Part shown: positions 1-12,274 of the stretch, piece after piece
How positions within the stretch are numbered: position 1 is the stretch's first letter
Layout of the letters: each line of letters starts with the position of its first letter
NCBI RefSeq assembly: GCF_052857255.1
Contig: NC_135498.1
Coordinates: 112,033,723 to 112,097,722, forward strand
DNA from: Amblyomma americanum
Taxonomy: Eukaryota > Arthropoda > Arachnida > Ixodida > Ixodidae
DNA: 64,000 bases
Direction: 5' to 3'
Position numbers and translations under genes: made by a program
Notes under the pieces: generated by a model
Seen by the model: the letters and a program-made list of their open reading frames with translations, nothing else
Database searches by the model: none
Told to the model about the DNA's origin: nothing

Positions 1-2887
1 GATGGAACATTCCAGGAAACAAGGAGTTTGCAGGGCTTATTGTCTTTTTCTAGAGAAATGGTGCGGACTAAATCGCAAAAGGGAACGCGGTAGCGAACCA
101 TTATAGTCGGTTTTCGCTCACTTGAATATCAGCCATGCGACTCAAACCGGAAGTTCTACGTCGTCCTCACCTTTATTTTTAATCAGGTTCCTTTCAGCAC
201 TAACAGCGCACAGTGGAACCGCGTTTGAATCCAAGGCATTGATACGAAACTTCCCTTCGAAAATCTCTCTACAGTGATGTGAAGCGGAGGGTAACCTTCC
301 ATGCGTCAGGTTTGCTCTGATTTTAGGCGGCTATGCAGTACATGTTCTGTTATGTTAATCCTTGACGGCGCACGGTTAGGATTGTCGTCTTTTACCAAAA
401 CGAACACGACACAACAGCGTGGAAGACTGTCTGAAGAGTTAGGAAATCTCTCTGTTGTGCAAAGCCGTGGAGTTAGTGTCACGGGTACACAATGACGCAA
501 GGAGACGCGTAAAGCGAAAAAAAAGGAACACTGTGGACACAAAGCGGGATTAGCCAACACGTTCCGTTCAGTTTTCTACAGTTAACACGAACGAGCAATA
601 AAATTAAAGACAGCAGCACTCAAAGAGTGTTGAGGGAGTGAAAGGGGCACAGGTAGCGGGAGAAGTTACGCAAGATAATAGAAATTCCATAAAATAAAAG
701 ATCCGTAACGAAAGCCGAACAGGAAATAGGAGAACACGTGATTTAGATTGCTTCGCATACAATAAGCGGCAGCAGAAAAACGGGCGAAAAAAGCAGAAAC
801 ACAATCGCAAACGTCACGACGTTCACGATAATTCCGTGCTCACAGACTTGAGCAAACAAAGCAACACCAGTGTCTCTCTTTTCGTGAAGAGCCAATGAAG
901 CAAGGCCAGAGTGACGTGAGCGTGTGAAGACATCCGAGTCGCGATGAGCAAAAGAAAGACAGTGAAGACAGTATTGCGACACTCGTCCAACAAGCTTTCC
1001 TTGTTTGTTCAGCGGCACAAACGCTGGGCGCTAAAGACTGCTTGCAATTCTCCGCTCTAACTTATCTCTTTCGTTCAATCTCTTTATCTCCATCACTGTA
1101 TCTACATTTGTAGCATCCACCTGTCGCTTCGCAGCTACGCCAACTGATTGTCCTTTCCTGCGATATCTGCACCTGCATATTTCTCTTCTTACCAATTCTT
1201 GGGCAAACGCACCTTTGAAAACCTAAAGTTACCGTTTCTTTTTTTGTATTCCCTCTCTCTGTGTACACTTCTGCTCTTCACTGCACTTACAGATCAGGGA
1301 CAAGATTAAGATGTTGCTGAACAAACTTTTTGTCTTGTTTAGTGCACGTATGCATGAAAGAGAAAAGGAAGACGATAAAGTATAAGAAAAACTCCGCACA
1401 CAGGACAAGGAGACGAAATGCGCTCGGAATTCTCCTCTTGCGTTTCATTCTGATGGAATCGGTGTTTCAGGGCTTCTGAGTGTGTTGCATCGTTCTATAC
1501 CAAAAAGGAGTCTCGGTGGCCTTACGAGTTCCCTGCGCTGATTCGATTAATCTCCGTCGACGGGATTCGGAGTCGCTGTTTTGGCTCCCCCGTGTGTTTC
1601 TATTATCCGCCCTTTACTTCGCGTACTTTCGCCGTCCCGCTGCAGCACACCGCTTTCTTCCTGTAGCGTGCAGTGGGCGCCTATGATTCGTTCGCCACTG
1701 CCTTTGTGTCTGACTAAAGCGGGAGCGTTTTGTGACTTGAAACATAGGTTAGACGTTCGCGTAGAAACTACTATAGGACGGAGAAGTCCAGATTTTTTTA
1801 GGGTAAAGGTGGTAACTCTAGTCTTCGATCCTACCGAATTTACTCGCATAAAGATTGAATTTCTTTGCAGCGAAATCTGTCTTAACTGTGGTTTATATCT
1901 CTGGTCATAACTGTGGTCATAACTCTGAAAAATATCGTGAAATCTACTGCGTCAGCCCTGTGACATTTAAATAATTAGTGAATTAGTTCTATTTTAGCCA
2001 AGTAAGTTACATTATTAGGTTACATGGCCGCTACCTGCCATGGTGAGCAGGTGGAGAAGTGGAGAGAGGGAATTCTTTTATCCACATTTAGGGGAGAGGA
2101 GAAAAGAGAGAGTGCGAGAGGATGGGAGGCGACGTATGGCCTTGTCGATGGGGAGGTTATTGCGTGACCGGAGGAATGTGCAACCTGAGGACAGTTTTAT
2201 GGCATAATGCAGGGCTATATGGCTAAATAAAAGCTATAGCAGCTTTCGCTTTATTCGAAAGCTGATTCATAAGTGCACAAGCCAAGCTCTCCAAGTTTTT
2301 TCGCAAAAAAAGTCTGAAAATTTGGGGGACGTGTACATTACGGGCGGTAGATATTCAGAAAGAAAATCAGTGGGGTAAAAACGTGACATAAAGTACGACC
2401 AACCTTCTAAATAAAAGTGCAACACTCTTCAGCACGATTTCAAGGCTAAAGAGAATAGTAAACGACTTCTATCTTAATGCTGCACAACTCACGTAGTGGC
2501 CCACGACTCTTTCCGAAGAAAGCTTAACTCACAGCATCGAGAGCGAAGCCCAACTACAAGTTGCTATACAAATCCTAATATGGCAGATCGAAGAGAGGAA
2601 CCTGTTGTGGCCAGGCGTGGTTTCTGTTGGATCTCTGGTTGTTTCTGGAACATTCTTTCTCGTTCTGTGCGAGGAGGTATAGTAGCCTTGAAATTCGACA
2701 GGTGAGAATTTACAACATTATGTATTTTTAAGACGTTCTAAACCAGCGTCTGCTACATTTACTAGCATTATGAGGAGACTCCGAGAGGGGAGTGTGTCCA
2801 CTATTAGAGCTGAAAAAAAAAATGTAATTTTTGGCAGCGAAAGTAGGAACTGCCTTCCCCATGCGCGTAAATACGGTACTCTTTGAT
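1..2887. other. No gene seen
   Basis: AT-rich intergenic or intronic sequence. Open frames are short and overlap in both strands. A near-duplicate TGGTCATAACT at about 1900-1925 is the only local pattern noted. Confidence 0.5.
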
Positions 2888-3033
2888 ATTCTTCCTTCCT
2901 TCCTTTTTTCCTTCCTTCCTTAATCCTTTCCTTCCTTCCTGCGTTCCTCCCTCCTTCTCTTCTTTCCTTCCTTCCTCCATTCCTTCCTTCCCTACCTCCT
3001 TCGCTTCCTTTCTCCTTCCTTCCTTGCCTACTT
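2888..3033. repeat. Degenerate (TTCC)n tract
   Basis: About 145 bases of almost pure pyrimidine are built on CCTT/TTCC with CCTCC variants. The Pro-Ser-Phe frame through it is low complexity, not a gene. Confidence 0.95.
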
Positions 3034-3284
3034 ACTTTAAAGCGAAAGCTTTACTACGCCAGCCAGCAGGCCATTTGGCTCGTCGCGCCGTATGCCGTAT
3101 GCCATATGTAGGCAGCCGCATGTCGTATGCGGTGGCGGATGAACAACCTTGAGCCACCGTTGCCTAGCAACGCCACAGCCGCGCTCCAATAGATGGCGCC
3201 GCCGTCGACGCCGCTGCCGTCGCAGCTCGCTCCACCAGATGTGCTCCGCTCGGGTAGAGAGAGAGGAGGTGTTGGCTCGTAGGA

Positions 3285-3285
<1 letters not shown>

Positions 3286-3344
<59 letters not shown>
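3286..3344. repeat. (TA)n dinucleotide run, 59 bp
   Basis: An uninterrupted TA tract sits inside the frame of the STPR-like fragment, where it yields an Ile-Tyr run in all frames. It is likely a slippage expansion within a transposon relic. Confidence 0.97.
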
Positions 3345-3348
<4 letters not shown>

Positions 3349-3349
3349 T

Positions 3350-3628
3350 TCGCCTTACTCTATTGTAATCGCTACGGAGAGCGCGAAAAAGACGCAACAA
3401 CGACAGAACGAAGCGAGGAAGAGACAACGCGCTCAACAGACGCCAGGAGAACACGTCGCACGACTCAAGAAGCGTCGTGACGAAGATGCGGCTAGAAGTC
3501 GTGCCACGTCCCGGAGTGACTCTGCAACTGCGGAAGAGACCGGTTTGAGTTCTCGAGAGCGTCGTAATGAGACGCTCCGCAGACGACGTGCCGAGGAAAA
3601 GAAGGTTTCGCAATTCAACTATGGTTAA
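3350..3628 (+). pseudogene. Transposon-derived fragment with STPR-like basic repeat
   Basis: The frame ending at a TAA (3626-3628) encodes a very basic segment with RQRAQQTPGEHVARLKKRRD followed by EDAARSRAT and a second, degenerate unit ending in RRAEEKK. The TP-x-E-x-x-x-RL-x-x-RR-x-x-x-x-R spacing is that of the 23-residue STPR repeat, known from silkworm FMBP-1 and widely found in arthropod transposon proteins, particularly Helitron-like ones. The frame runs back through a (TA)n tract that gives a meaningless Ile-Tyr run, so there is no intact N-terminus. I take it as a relic of a mobile element rather than a host gene. STPR membership is judged by eye and is moderately sure. Confidence 0.4.
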
Positions 3629-3961
3629 CCAGAGCTAAACCACAGTCATTTTTTTTATATTTCTTTCGGTCCCTCTCTCTTTCTTTCCTTGTTTCTTTAT
3701 CCATTAACGCCATTCCTTTAATTTATTTCTTCAAGTGACATTGAGTGAAGGCCCGTTTGAGATGACCTAGGATAGTTGTCTCACTGCTTTGTTTTCTACA
3801 ACTTTGTGTTAATCTGTGCATCTTACCACAGTCTGTGGTAATCTGCGTGAAATTTGTGGTAATCGTGTACAATAGCACGTATTTTTCCGATTCATCACGG
3901 GGAAATAATGACAATTTGAAATTACGAAGAGAAAAGCTCTTTTAGATGCGAAGATAAATTT

Positions 3962-4125
3962 GTTCTAAGAGGAATCTGGTGTGGGCTAGTTGGTTCATAC
4001 TTCCTACGAGACAGATTAACACAGCGTAACGGAACGAGGACAAGAAGCAGAAACAAGAAACACAGCAAGAGCGCTGACCGTAGTAAGTATGAACCAACTA
4101 TCCCACACCAGAATCCTTTTAGAAC
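3962..4125. repeat. Small inverted-repeat element (MITE-like)
   Basis: Arms of about 48 bases (3962-4009 and 4079-4125) pair over GTTCTAAGAGGAATCTGGTG, TAGTTGGTTCATACTT and their complements. They flank a purine-rich core with ACGAGGACAAGAAGC and AAGAGCGCTGACC. A diverged fragment with GCGCTAAACCC and TACCAACTAGCT appears near 55805-55880. The motif is common in tick DNA as far as I recall; no coding capacity. Confidence 0.6.
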
Positions 4126-7100
4126 GTATTTCTCCTACATTTGACTATTCTGTCAACGACCTATTAAATTTGTCTTCTCCAAAATAAACCTTAAAGAAAA
4201 AAAATAAAATTGCACGTTTTCGGGAGGAGCGCTGATGTTAACGAAACAGTGTGCTAATTAATGCGCACTGTTCACCCTGAATAACGTCACTATGAAAAAC
4301 TACGTTATCTGAACTGCATTTACCGGCGGTCTACACTGAGACCTTAATATTTCAAACTCTGAAATAACTTGTCGCTTGCAAACTTTAACACTGTTTCTGT
4401 GATACATAGGTCAGATGAACTTGAAATTTCTATTCCTTCTGAAAGTTTCTGCGGCACGTTTTCCAATCAATATCAATTAATCCCATTTGACAATAAATTT
4501 GGATCAATCAGTAAGGATTACAAAGTATGTCGGCACGCAGCCAAACCCAAGAACTCAAATGCAGTTGTGAAAAATGCTCATACAAAAATACAATTAAAAG
4601 GGGAGCAAAACCGTTTACAAACAACGAAAAATTTCCTAGTTATTTTGTTCTCATGTGTGTCCTGTCCTAGACGTAAGCACGCTTTCCAGTAACACTGCTA
4701 GGTATTGCTGTATGTTCCGTACGTCGTCATCCAGGTTCATCGACACTAATTGTGCAGCTTGGATAGGTTTTTACAGTGACAGTATCAAGACATATTGATG
4801 CTGCATAATTTCATCTAACCCTATCCCGCTGAGAATGATGCTCTTATTCTCTGACTCGTGTGAGGAAGAGAGACAATGGCAGTTAACTACGCGTTGAACA
4901 ATAATGCAGAATTTATTCGCGTTCACCACGGAAGCGTCATGAATATCATAAGCCGAGGATGTGCGCCGTAAAACGAAGGAAGAGGCATTCACATGAATTT
5001 GCCTGTACAATAATGGATGGACGATTCATCAGCTATATGCATCTTAAATAAAGAACTGCAGAAAAAAAATTTCAGAATTAAGACCCTTTTATTAAGGTAA
5101 TTATTGATGGTTCAATAAAACTAAGTACAAAGCACAAAGTTTTACTTAATAAAAAAGAGACGCAGGCAATGACGACACGGTAAGGCACAGTCAGTTTTTA
5201 AATGAATGCAATGATGCTGTCTACGCGGAAGACATTGCAGGGCGTAAGGAAGTCTTTGTCATTTTTCTTCGCAAGCGTAATAAAAATAAAATGCTACCGG
5301 TCACCAAAGCGCCTAAAGTACTCTTATAAAAGAAAGCAAATCGTCACACGATGAACAGCACAAAGGTTTTCTCTCGAGGGCGTGCTTTTACTGTCGTTTC
5401 AAAAGTAGACGTAAAGCCCTAGCAAAATCCCCCTTCGCGGAAAGGATAAAGCCCTATTTTTGCGGAAGTTCCCCCTCCCCCCATTTTATTCCTCTCGTAC
5501 CTTTCGTGTCTCGGTGGAAACGCGGAAATGGCTCGCGGACGGCAAATCTGGTTGAGAAAGCTCGAACAAAACGGGGTCAGGCTGTCAGGGAAAACGGCTC
5601 TCGAGAGTAACGGTCGCGCCTGGGACGCCGCTGTTGTGGCGACAAAAGAGCTTCTTTCCAGGCTTTTGCTCAGCTTGCTGAGTAGTAGATCGCGAGAGGC
5701 TCGACAGTCCGACAGGTATCACACGAGAAAGCGCGCGGCGCTATAGCCTAGAAGGGGCTAGAGTATTACTTGCGTGGCGTATGCTAAGAGAGATCTGGTT
5801 GTTTTAGCAGCGCTGCGTTGCATCTGCACGGAGTTTACAACCATTTCCGAAAGGGTGAGGAAGGTGATTCTTCTTTGTGTATCTCGAAGCAGAGTGAGCT
5901 TTGAAGGTAGGCTTTTATGGAAGGAGAAAGTGGAAATTAAAAAGGATACGCTGCAAACGCGCTTCGCCGTAGAGCGCCGTTGTTACTTTCCTGCTCGCGT
6001 GTGAGTCCTCTCTGAGGAACATTTAGGCCGTCTAAAGAATGATGCGAACCTAAGCACTTGTTCCAATACATCATCGCCTGCTTTTGTTAGATCTGATTCT
6101 ATTTTCCGTTTATCAAAATCTTTTTTACAGCAACAATACTTTCATTATATCAACACAAACTAAACATTCGAAAGACCGTATCAAAATTTTGTTAATACGT
6201 TTAAGCTAGAGACATCGATATTTCTCCAATTGGCAATGATAAGGATTTGATCCATTTTATACAGCTAGTTCGAATTGTGCAAAAAATCAAATCGAAGACA
6301 TCGCTGCAACTTGAAGAGCGCGAGAGAGCAAACAGTTTTCGATGCCACAAATTCCTTCCTATTTTCGCCACAACATTTACCGGAGAATGAGAGACGAGAA
6401 AGGGATACCGGCCGGAAGTCCCGCAATTGTGCCCTTTTTTATTCATGCACTTTGCCCACAGCCACACATTTAGTCCCGAAAAGCGCTGGCTGCTCAGTAC
6501 ACGCTGACACCTCTGTATACGAGCTTCATTTAGTATCGAGTACACGGCGCGCAAACGGCATCTCGAGATTTCAAGACGCTAGGCACTTAACGGCTTAAAT
6601 AGGTGTGCATGCTGATGAATACGAAGACTCACAAAAATTCACATGAATCAGAAGAAAAAAAACATCACTTGTCCCCAACACCAGTGAGGACGATGTAGGT
6701 GGCGGAGCGTTTTAAAATTGACTTTTGCTGCAGGTCCGTGTAACAGTTGGCTGTCTTCTCCGTTACGCCACATCAGAAGATACAGCCTGTTTGTCTCATG
6801 AACAAGTACACCGTCTTATTAAATAATAACAAGTGTTCACATATTTTGAGCACATAAACTCAATCACATTGCGGCTGGCCTTAAGCGAAATTGAGCAAAT
6901 ATGCTACAGGCGGTCATTGCGCGGTTTGAAATTGAAGCTGCTAGAAAAAGTTGTGCAATAAAAATAAAACGAAAAACTCCCATGGCAAGACAAAACTCGC
7001 TCTGCACTATAATGACATCATCGCCGTCAATATCGTAGTTATAGATAATAAATTGTTGGTAATTCGGCGCCTGTCCTGTTAGCTCCTGTGCTCGTCCTTC

Positions 7101-8740
7101 TCTCGCTGCTCACTCTAGTCATTATAATTTTACCTTTGACAACTTAGCTTTACATTTAACTTTAATGTAAGTGCAAGTTCAGCTCTCTCCATTTGGGGGG
7201 TTAAAGACGGACAAAGGGGCAGAGTAAGTGTGAACATGGATTAGTCAACTTAACATAATCTCCACTCTCGACCGAGTGAAGGAAAGTACTGTGCTGCGAC
7301 ACAGCCCTTCGAATCCAGGGTATTCTACGAACGCCACTGCTTCCGGATTCCACGCAGCGCGCAATCCGCAAGCCGTGGCTGAACATTTCTGCACCAAATT
7401 ACTCGAACACAACAATTGGCAAGGAGCTTCTTCGCGCGCTCTCACCTTAGCTAGAATGAGAAACTACGTTATTGCAATTACTCTATCTTCCATTCACACT
7501 TTTTTTACGTTATTCCATCTTTCGATAAGGAGTGTACGGAGACCTGGCGTTTGTAGCGCTTTTTTCCATTAGGAGCATCAAAGTGTAGACGCCGATTGGA
7601 AACTGCCGTTACTAAACTGTCCGATCGTAATATACGGCATCGTCATTTCTATATACGACCTATTATATCGAGCCAGACGCAAATCAAGGAGCAATAATCC
7701 GCTTTTTTTGCCTAGTTCTCATATTTTTTTTCCGTCTCGCTGCAGCCGCGTCGAGTGCGCCGGCCTTCCCCGCCGACGGCAACGCACACGCTTTCGTCAT
7801 GGCCGGAGAGACGCGAAAAGTTTGCCAGCTAACAACGCCACTGCGTGGCGAAGGGCCCGTCATTATTTATGGCCGTAATTCCGAGACTGCCGACGAAACG
7901 ACCCTGATTGCGGCTGTATCGCCATCGGGGCTGAGCTGGCGGACAGATGCGCAGGGCGGCCGCGCACGCTCATGCGTGAACCGTCATTGAGAACGCCGGC
8001 CGCTTACCCAGTTTCGCTTTCCCCTTAGGTTTTCTTTTTTTTTTTGCGGCCTTGAGAAAACAAAGCTCTTCGTCGAGAAAAAAATGTTAGAGATCCCTGT
8101 GGCGCTTTAAGTTCATTGACGGTTGCTTTTTAATGAACTAATAAATCTATGTCAATCAAACATTTCTGTTCAATTAAATATCACTCGTAAAACATCCTCG
8201 CTCCTATTTTTCCTCTAAGGAGGATTTCAGAAGAAGGTTGGCGCAGTAACTGTAATTAAGTCCCCCTGCCAGCTCAATCACACATTTTGCTTTTTTTTTA
8301 ATTTCGCGCTAATTGCTCCTTTCCCGTCCATCTACTATATCCCGTGCAGACTATTCGGCCGTCTAACGACTTTTGCTTCTAATTGATTTACTAACTACTG
8401 TATGTGAATCAAACTTTTTTTTCGATTAATTATCACTCATCAAACACATTCTCAATCTTTGTCAAACTCTATTTTCACTTCTTTGCCTATTCTTTCACTA
8501 TTTTTGCCGTACTAGGCTGTTCTCCCGCCCTCTCAATATATCGACGTCAATGCTATTTCAACGGTTTCGACATTGCTGGCTCTAATTAATTAACTAATTT
8601 ACTATGAACATCAATTTCATTGCGCATCATCCTCACATCGCCTTCTATCGATCACAGCCATTCGTTTCATGCTAAGTCTTCTGAGAACGTCGCATTCACT
8701 GCGAACACGTTATGATGACATGCTTTTAATTGGTGACACG
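4126..8740. other. No gene seen
   Basis: Frames up to about 117 codons have no recognisable content. A GC-rich patch at 7742-8000 follows an acceptor-like TTTTTTTTCCGTCTCGCTGCAG-type sequence and stays open for about 80 codons (containing MAGETRKVCQLTT). It could be an exon of an unknown gene, but nothing identifies it. Confidence 0.4.
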
Positions 8741-8888
8741 AATAAGGTGTTGCAATAAGGTGTTTGTGTAAGGTATTTGCATATAAGGTATTTAAATATT
8801 TAAGGTATTTAAGGTATATTTAAGGTATTTAGGGTATTTGCATATAAGGTATAAGGTATTTGTATAAGGTGTTTGCAATAAGGTGACA
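8741..8888. repeat. Degenerate TAAGGTATTT minisatellite
   Basis: Some ten or more copies of TAAGGTATTT, or TAAGGTGTTTGCAA and similar, are arrayed with variable spacers. The flanks are almost the same on both sides (GGTGACACGAATAAGG before, AATAAGGTGACACGACC after), so the array is bounded by a direct repeat of GGTGACACGA. Confidence 0.8.
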
Positions 8889-11689
8889 CGACCCCGTCGC
8901 TATAGCCTAGAAATGCTTTCAATTAATTAGCAGGGCTCTCGAGTTACGCGAAACGGTGTGTGCCGTCGATAGCTGCCCTGAAGAGAATATACATGGTAAA
9001 ACAGCGATAGCGTCACGAACGCATGATAAGCCGGTCGCTTCGCTAAGCAGCGGATTTCTCCATCGATACAGATGGTGCCGCTGCAGGAAGTTGGGTGTTA
9101 ATGTCGACAATCCAACCGCAAGGGGAAAAACTGATGGCCTTTTCTTCGTAGCTTATTGTGGTATTACTAAGGTTCGCATGACTTTATAGTTTCGCTTTAT
9201 GATTCAATTTTGTGCGATAATGCACGCTAAACGTTTTCGCTATGTTTACTCGCTAGAATGAACGCCAACGTGTCCATCACAAATGTTGATTTTTTAGCGA
9301 TCCTGAACTCAAGCAATAACCTTAAAGCGTCTCCTATTCCCACCTCCTCCACCCTATACTTTTATTGACTGCCCTTATGAGCTCGCCTTCACCTCAGCGT
9401 TCTTTACTTCAGTTAATTCGGCAACTGCGTGCTTTTTACATTTTCACTGCATTTGTCTTATCTGCCATTTCTGCCTTTCCTCTGTTTATTCCTTTCGCTT
9501 TTTTTCGTTCCTCTCGTTTCCAACCACCATTTTATTTCTGCATAGCTAAAGCAGATGGGCTCCGATAGAAAAATTTTGTATGTTTTCTTCAAAACTAAAC
9601 TATAAACTTCGTACAAACAAGTGCGACGGCCAACACATTTTCACAACAAGGAAACGCATCTGTGACTGGTGGTTTTCATTTTTCGCGAGCGTTTTCCTTT
9701 AAGAACATAGACGTGACTACTAGGAGAGTGGTTACATAACCGCTGCTGACAACCAATAAATATTATATATATCATGTGGAAAATGGCGTTGAGATGATAG
9801 CTGATACTGCGGTATTGAGTAAGTTCTCGGAGACCTTAATTCTATAATGGCCGACATTTTTTTTTTCAAATATAGCACTCTTCCCATTAAGGTGAGAATT
9901 TTTAATACTCTCAATGATGACGAGTCCAAAAGTTCCAGCTCAACTAAACTGGGAATTCAAATTAAACGAATTAGATTTAACGAAAATTTGCTGCCGCTAA
10001 AACTGCGTTCTTTCGGCTTTGCTTCTAACCTTTCGACTGCAGGATTTAAGGCAAAGAGTTTAAAAAGAGCCAGATACGCGTCTCTCGCTTGATAGAATAA
10101 AACTCTGTATAGCCTCAGAGCCTACACCTAAATCAGATGCGGAGTGCTCCGAAGCAACTCTCAAATGAACGTTACGATGCGGCTTTATGCGTTTGACGAC
10201 TTAGATCCGCCAGGGCACTGACGCGAAGATTTCCAATGGTGCCGCGGTGGTCAGGATCCATTTTGCATGAACAGTCGCGCACTCCGCCAAGCAGCATTCG
10301 TTTCTCGGTAGGCGGTGAAACTCAAATCCGAGGATGAGTGGGTGACGGTTTGACAGACACGAAACTCGTGGAGCGCATTTGGATCGGGAGCATTCACGAG
10401 TGCGCGCAGCATATCTTTACGCTAACGCTCATTAATAGCGAATCCTCGTTCGCTAACGGAAGAGTTTCTGGGAAACTAGGGCGCTCGCTGAAGGTTTGCC
10501 TTCGCATATTTTTTTAATTCATTCCAATACGGCAGCGCGTGCAGACAGCATGTCATGCAGGGAAAGTTACCCAAAGGCGTAGTAGTACGGCGCAAAAAAA
10601 AAGCGTATCTTGGCGTGTAGCTTTGCCGATTCATAAGAAAAAATAGAAAGTTCAGAAACATCGTGAACAAGTATTATTCCAAAAAGTCCGAACTTCTCAG
10701 AACAGCTGCCCAAAATGCTGTGCAGCGCTAGGAATGAACATAACATATTTGATACGTAACCTGAGCAAAGCAGGTCTGAGAGCACCTACGTCAGTATAAT
10801 CCGTAGAGTTGGGAGGACATTCAGAAAACCTCGCGACAAAGGCACGGCTTTCATCGCGACTAATTTATGCAGTGCGTACAGGCGCCGTCTGTCTAAAGAC
10901 TCCGTCATGGTCCTGAATGCAGATGTCTGTAGCCTCCCACGATGCATAAACTCTGATTCGTGGAAATTCACTGCGTCTGTCAGTATTCGTTTTGCTCAGC
11001 AAACCGAATAAAATGTCGTCAAGTTTCTTTCGAACGCAGTAATACTGCGCAAAACATTAATTCGTGGCTTTCTTATAACTTGATCGCAAAAAAACTGAGA
11101 GTGCACGAACTTTTTTTTCTTCCTAATTTAAATTGCGAAACTAACAGTTTTCATTCACACGAAGTTGCCAGTGCCATTTAAAAACAAATATAAACTAATA
11201 TTGAACGTTTACTCGTTTAGGTTTTTCACCGAAGTAGCAGTTAACGATGATATATTTCCAATGACCACAGCATTGTGAAAACTAAGTCACGGGTTAAAAC
11301 CTGCGTACCAGGTGGCACACAAGACTCGGAGCATGAAAACGTTCCGCACGTTACTTCCCCTAAATGCAGGTGCGGTCGTATTGTGGTAATACAGAGATAC
11401 AAAAATCTGTATGCATTGAAATTTCTGCGCATGCTGAATAAAAAAAAAATGGAAGACCATACGGTGTGTTATAGTGTGGCCAAGCGCTCGCAACTTAGTC
11501 GCTTTGAACTATGAACCACGGAAAGGAAATGTAAGCGAAAGGTTCTGCGTGCTTATTCAATCCAAGCACACGCGTGTAGTGCTACGCATGTAGCCTCGAA
11601 GTACACGGCAGGCGACAGATGTTTAGCGACGTAAGGCACGCACGTTACGCACACGTTAGCCATGAATTTCCGTTTCCCTTTAGGCTACA
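8889..11689. other. No gene seen
   Basis: Short overlapping frames only; no family motif and no strong repeat noted. Confidence 0.5.
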
Positions 11690-12102
11690 AACTTGTCGCG
11701 AAATGTACTATAGATTCCGTTACGAACTAGTAACTAATTTACATATTCACGCGCCGGTCTGTTAAATGCTTGTAGACTAATATTATGCGGATGCGGTATA
11801 TTACACATTCAGAAGGTATCATGATTGATTTCGTTTGATGAAGTTGGACGTTCCAAAGCAACTCAGGCTATGAGGAACGCCGTAGTGGGCTCCAAGGTTG
11901 TCGCGAAATGTATGCCTACGCATTCTGTTAAGAGCTCTAAACTAATTTACATGTTCGCATCCCGGCCTGTTAATGCTTCGTAGCCATTATATGAATGCGA
12001 TATATTAAACCTTCAGCAGATATCCTGATTGATTTGGTTTTATATGGTTTGATGTCCCAAAGCGACCCAGGCTATTAGTGACGCCGTAGTGGAGGGCTCC
12101 GG
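11690..12102. repeat. 205-bp tandem duplication, two diverged units
   Basis: Unit 1 (about 11690-11893) and unit 2 (about 11895-12102) share TTGTCGCGAAATGTA, CTAATTTACAT, CCGGYCTGTTAA, ATATTA then CTTCAG or ATTCAG, TGATTGATTTGGTTT or TCGTTT, and the Ruka tail. The repeat offset measured at TTGTCGCG is 205 bases (11693 to 11898). The breakpoint falls inside the Ruka SINE, leaving a partial copy in unit 1 and a whole one running out of unit 2. Confidence 0.7.
11824..11893 (-). mobile_element. Partial Ruka SINE (3' end only)
   Basis: About 70 bases match the tail end of the family (GGACGTTCCAAAGCAACTCA, GGCTATGAGGAACGCCGTAGTG). The match stops abruptly at CTCCAAGG, where the second unit of the 205-bp tandem repeat begins, so the truncation is a product of the duplication rather than of reverse transcription. 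Confidence 0.7.
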
Positions 12103-12274
12103 ATAATTTTTATCACCTGGGGTCCTTTAACGTGCTCTGATATCGCACAGCACGCTGGCCTCTAACATTTCCCCTCCACTGAAATGTGACCGATGCGGTC
12201 AGGGTGGAACCTGCGTCTTTTGGGTCAGCAGCCGAGCTCCACAACTGCTCAGCAGCCGCAGCGGCTATCAGGCA
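12028..12274 (-). mobile_element. Ruka-type SINE, minus strand, inside a tandem duplication
   Basis: The body motifs GATGTCCCAAAGCGACCCAGG, CGCCGTAGTGGAGGGCTCCGG (each shown in part on the + strand), ATCGCACAGCACGC and the head region AGCAGCCGAGCTCC...CAGCCGCAGCGG identify a whole but diverged copy. The B box region reads CAGGGTGGAACCTG. Its tail end lies in the second unit of a 205-bp tandem repeat that begins near 11690. Confidence 0.75.
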
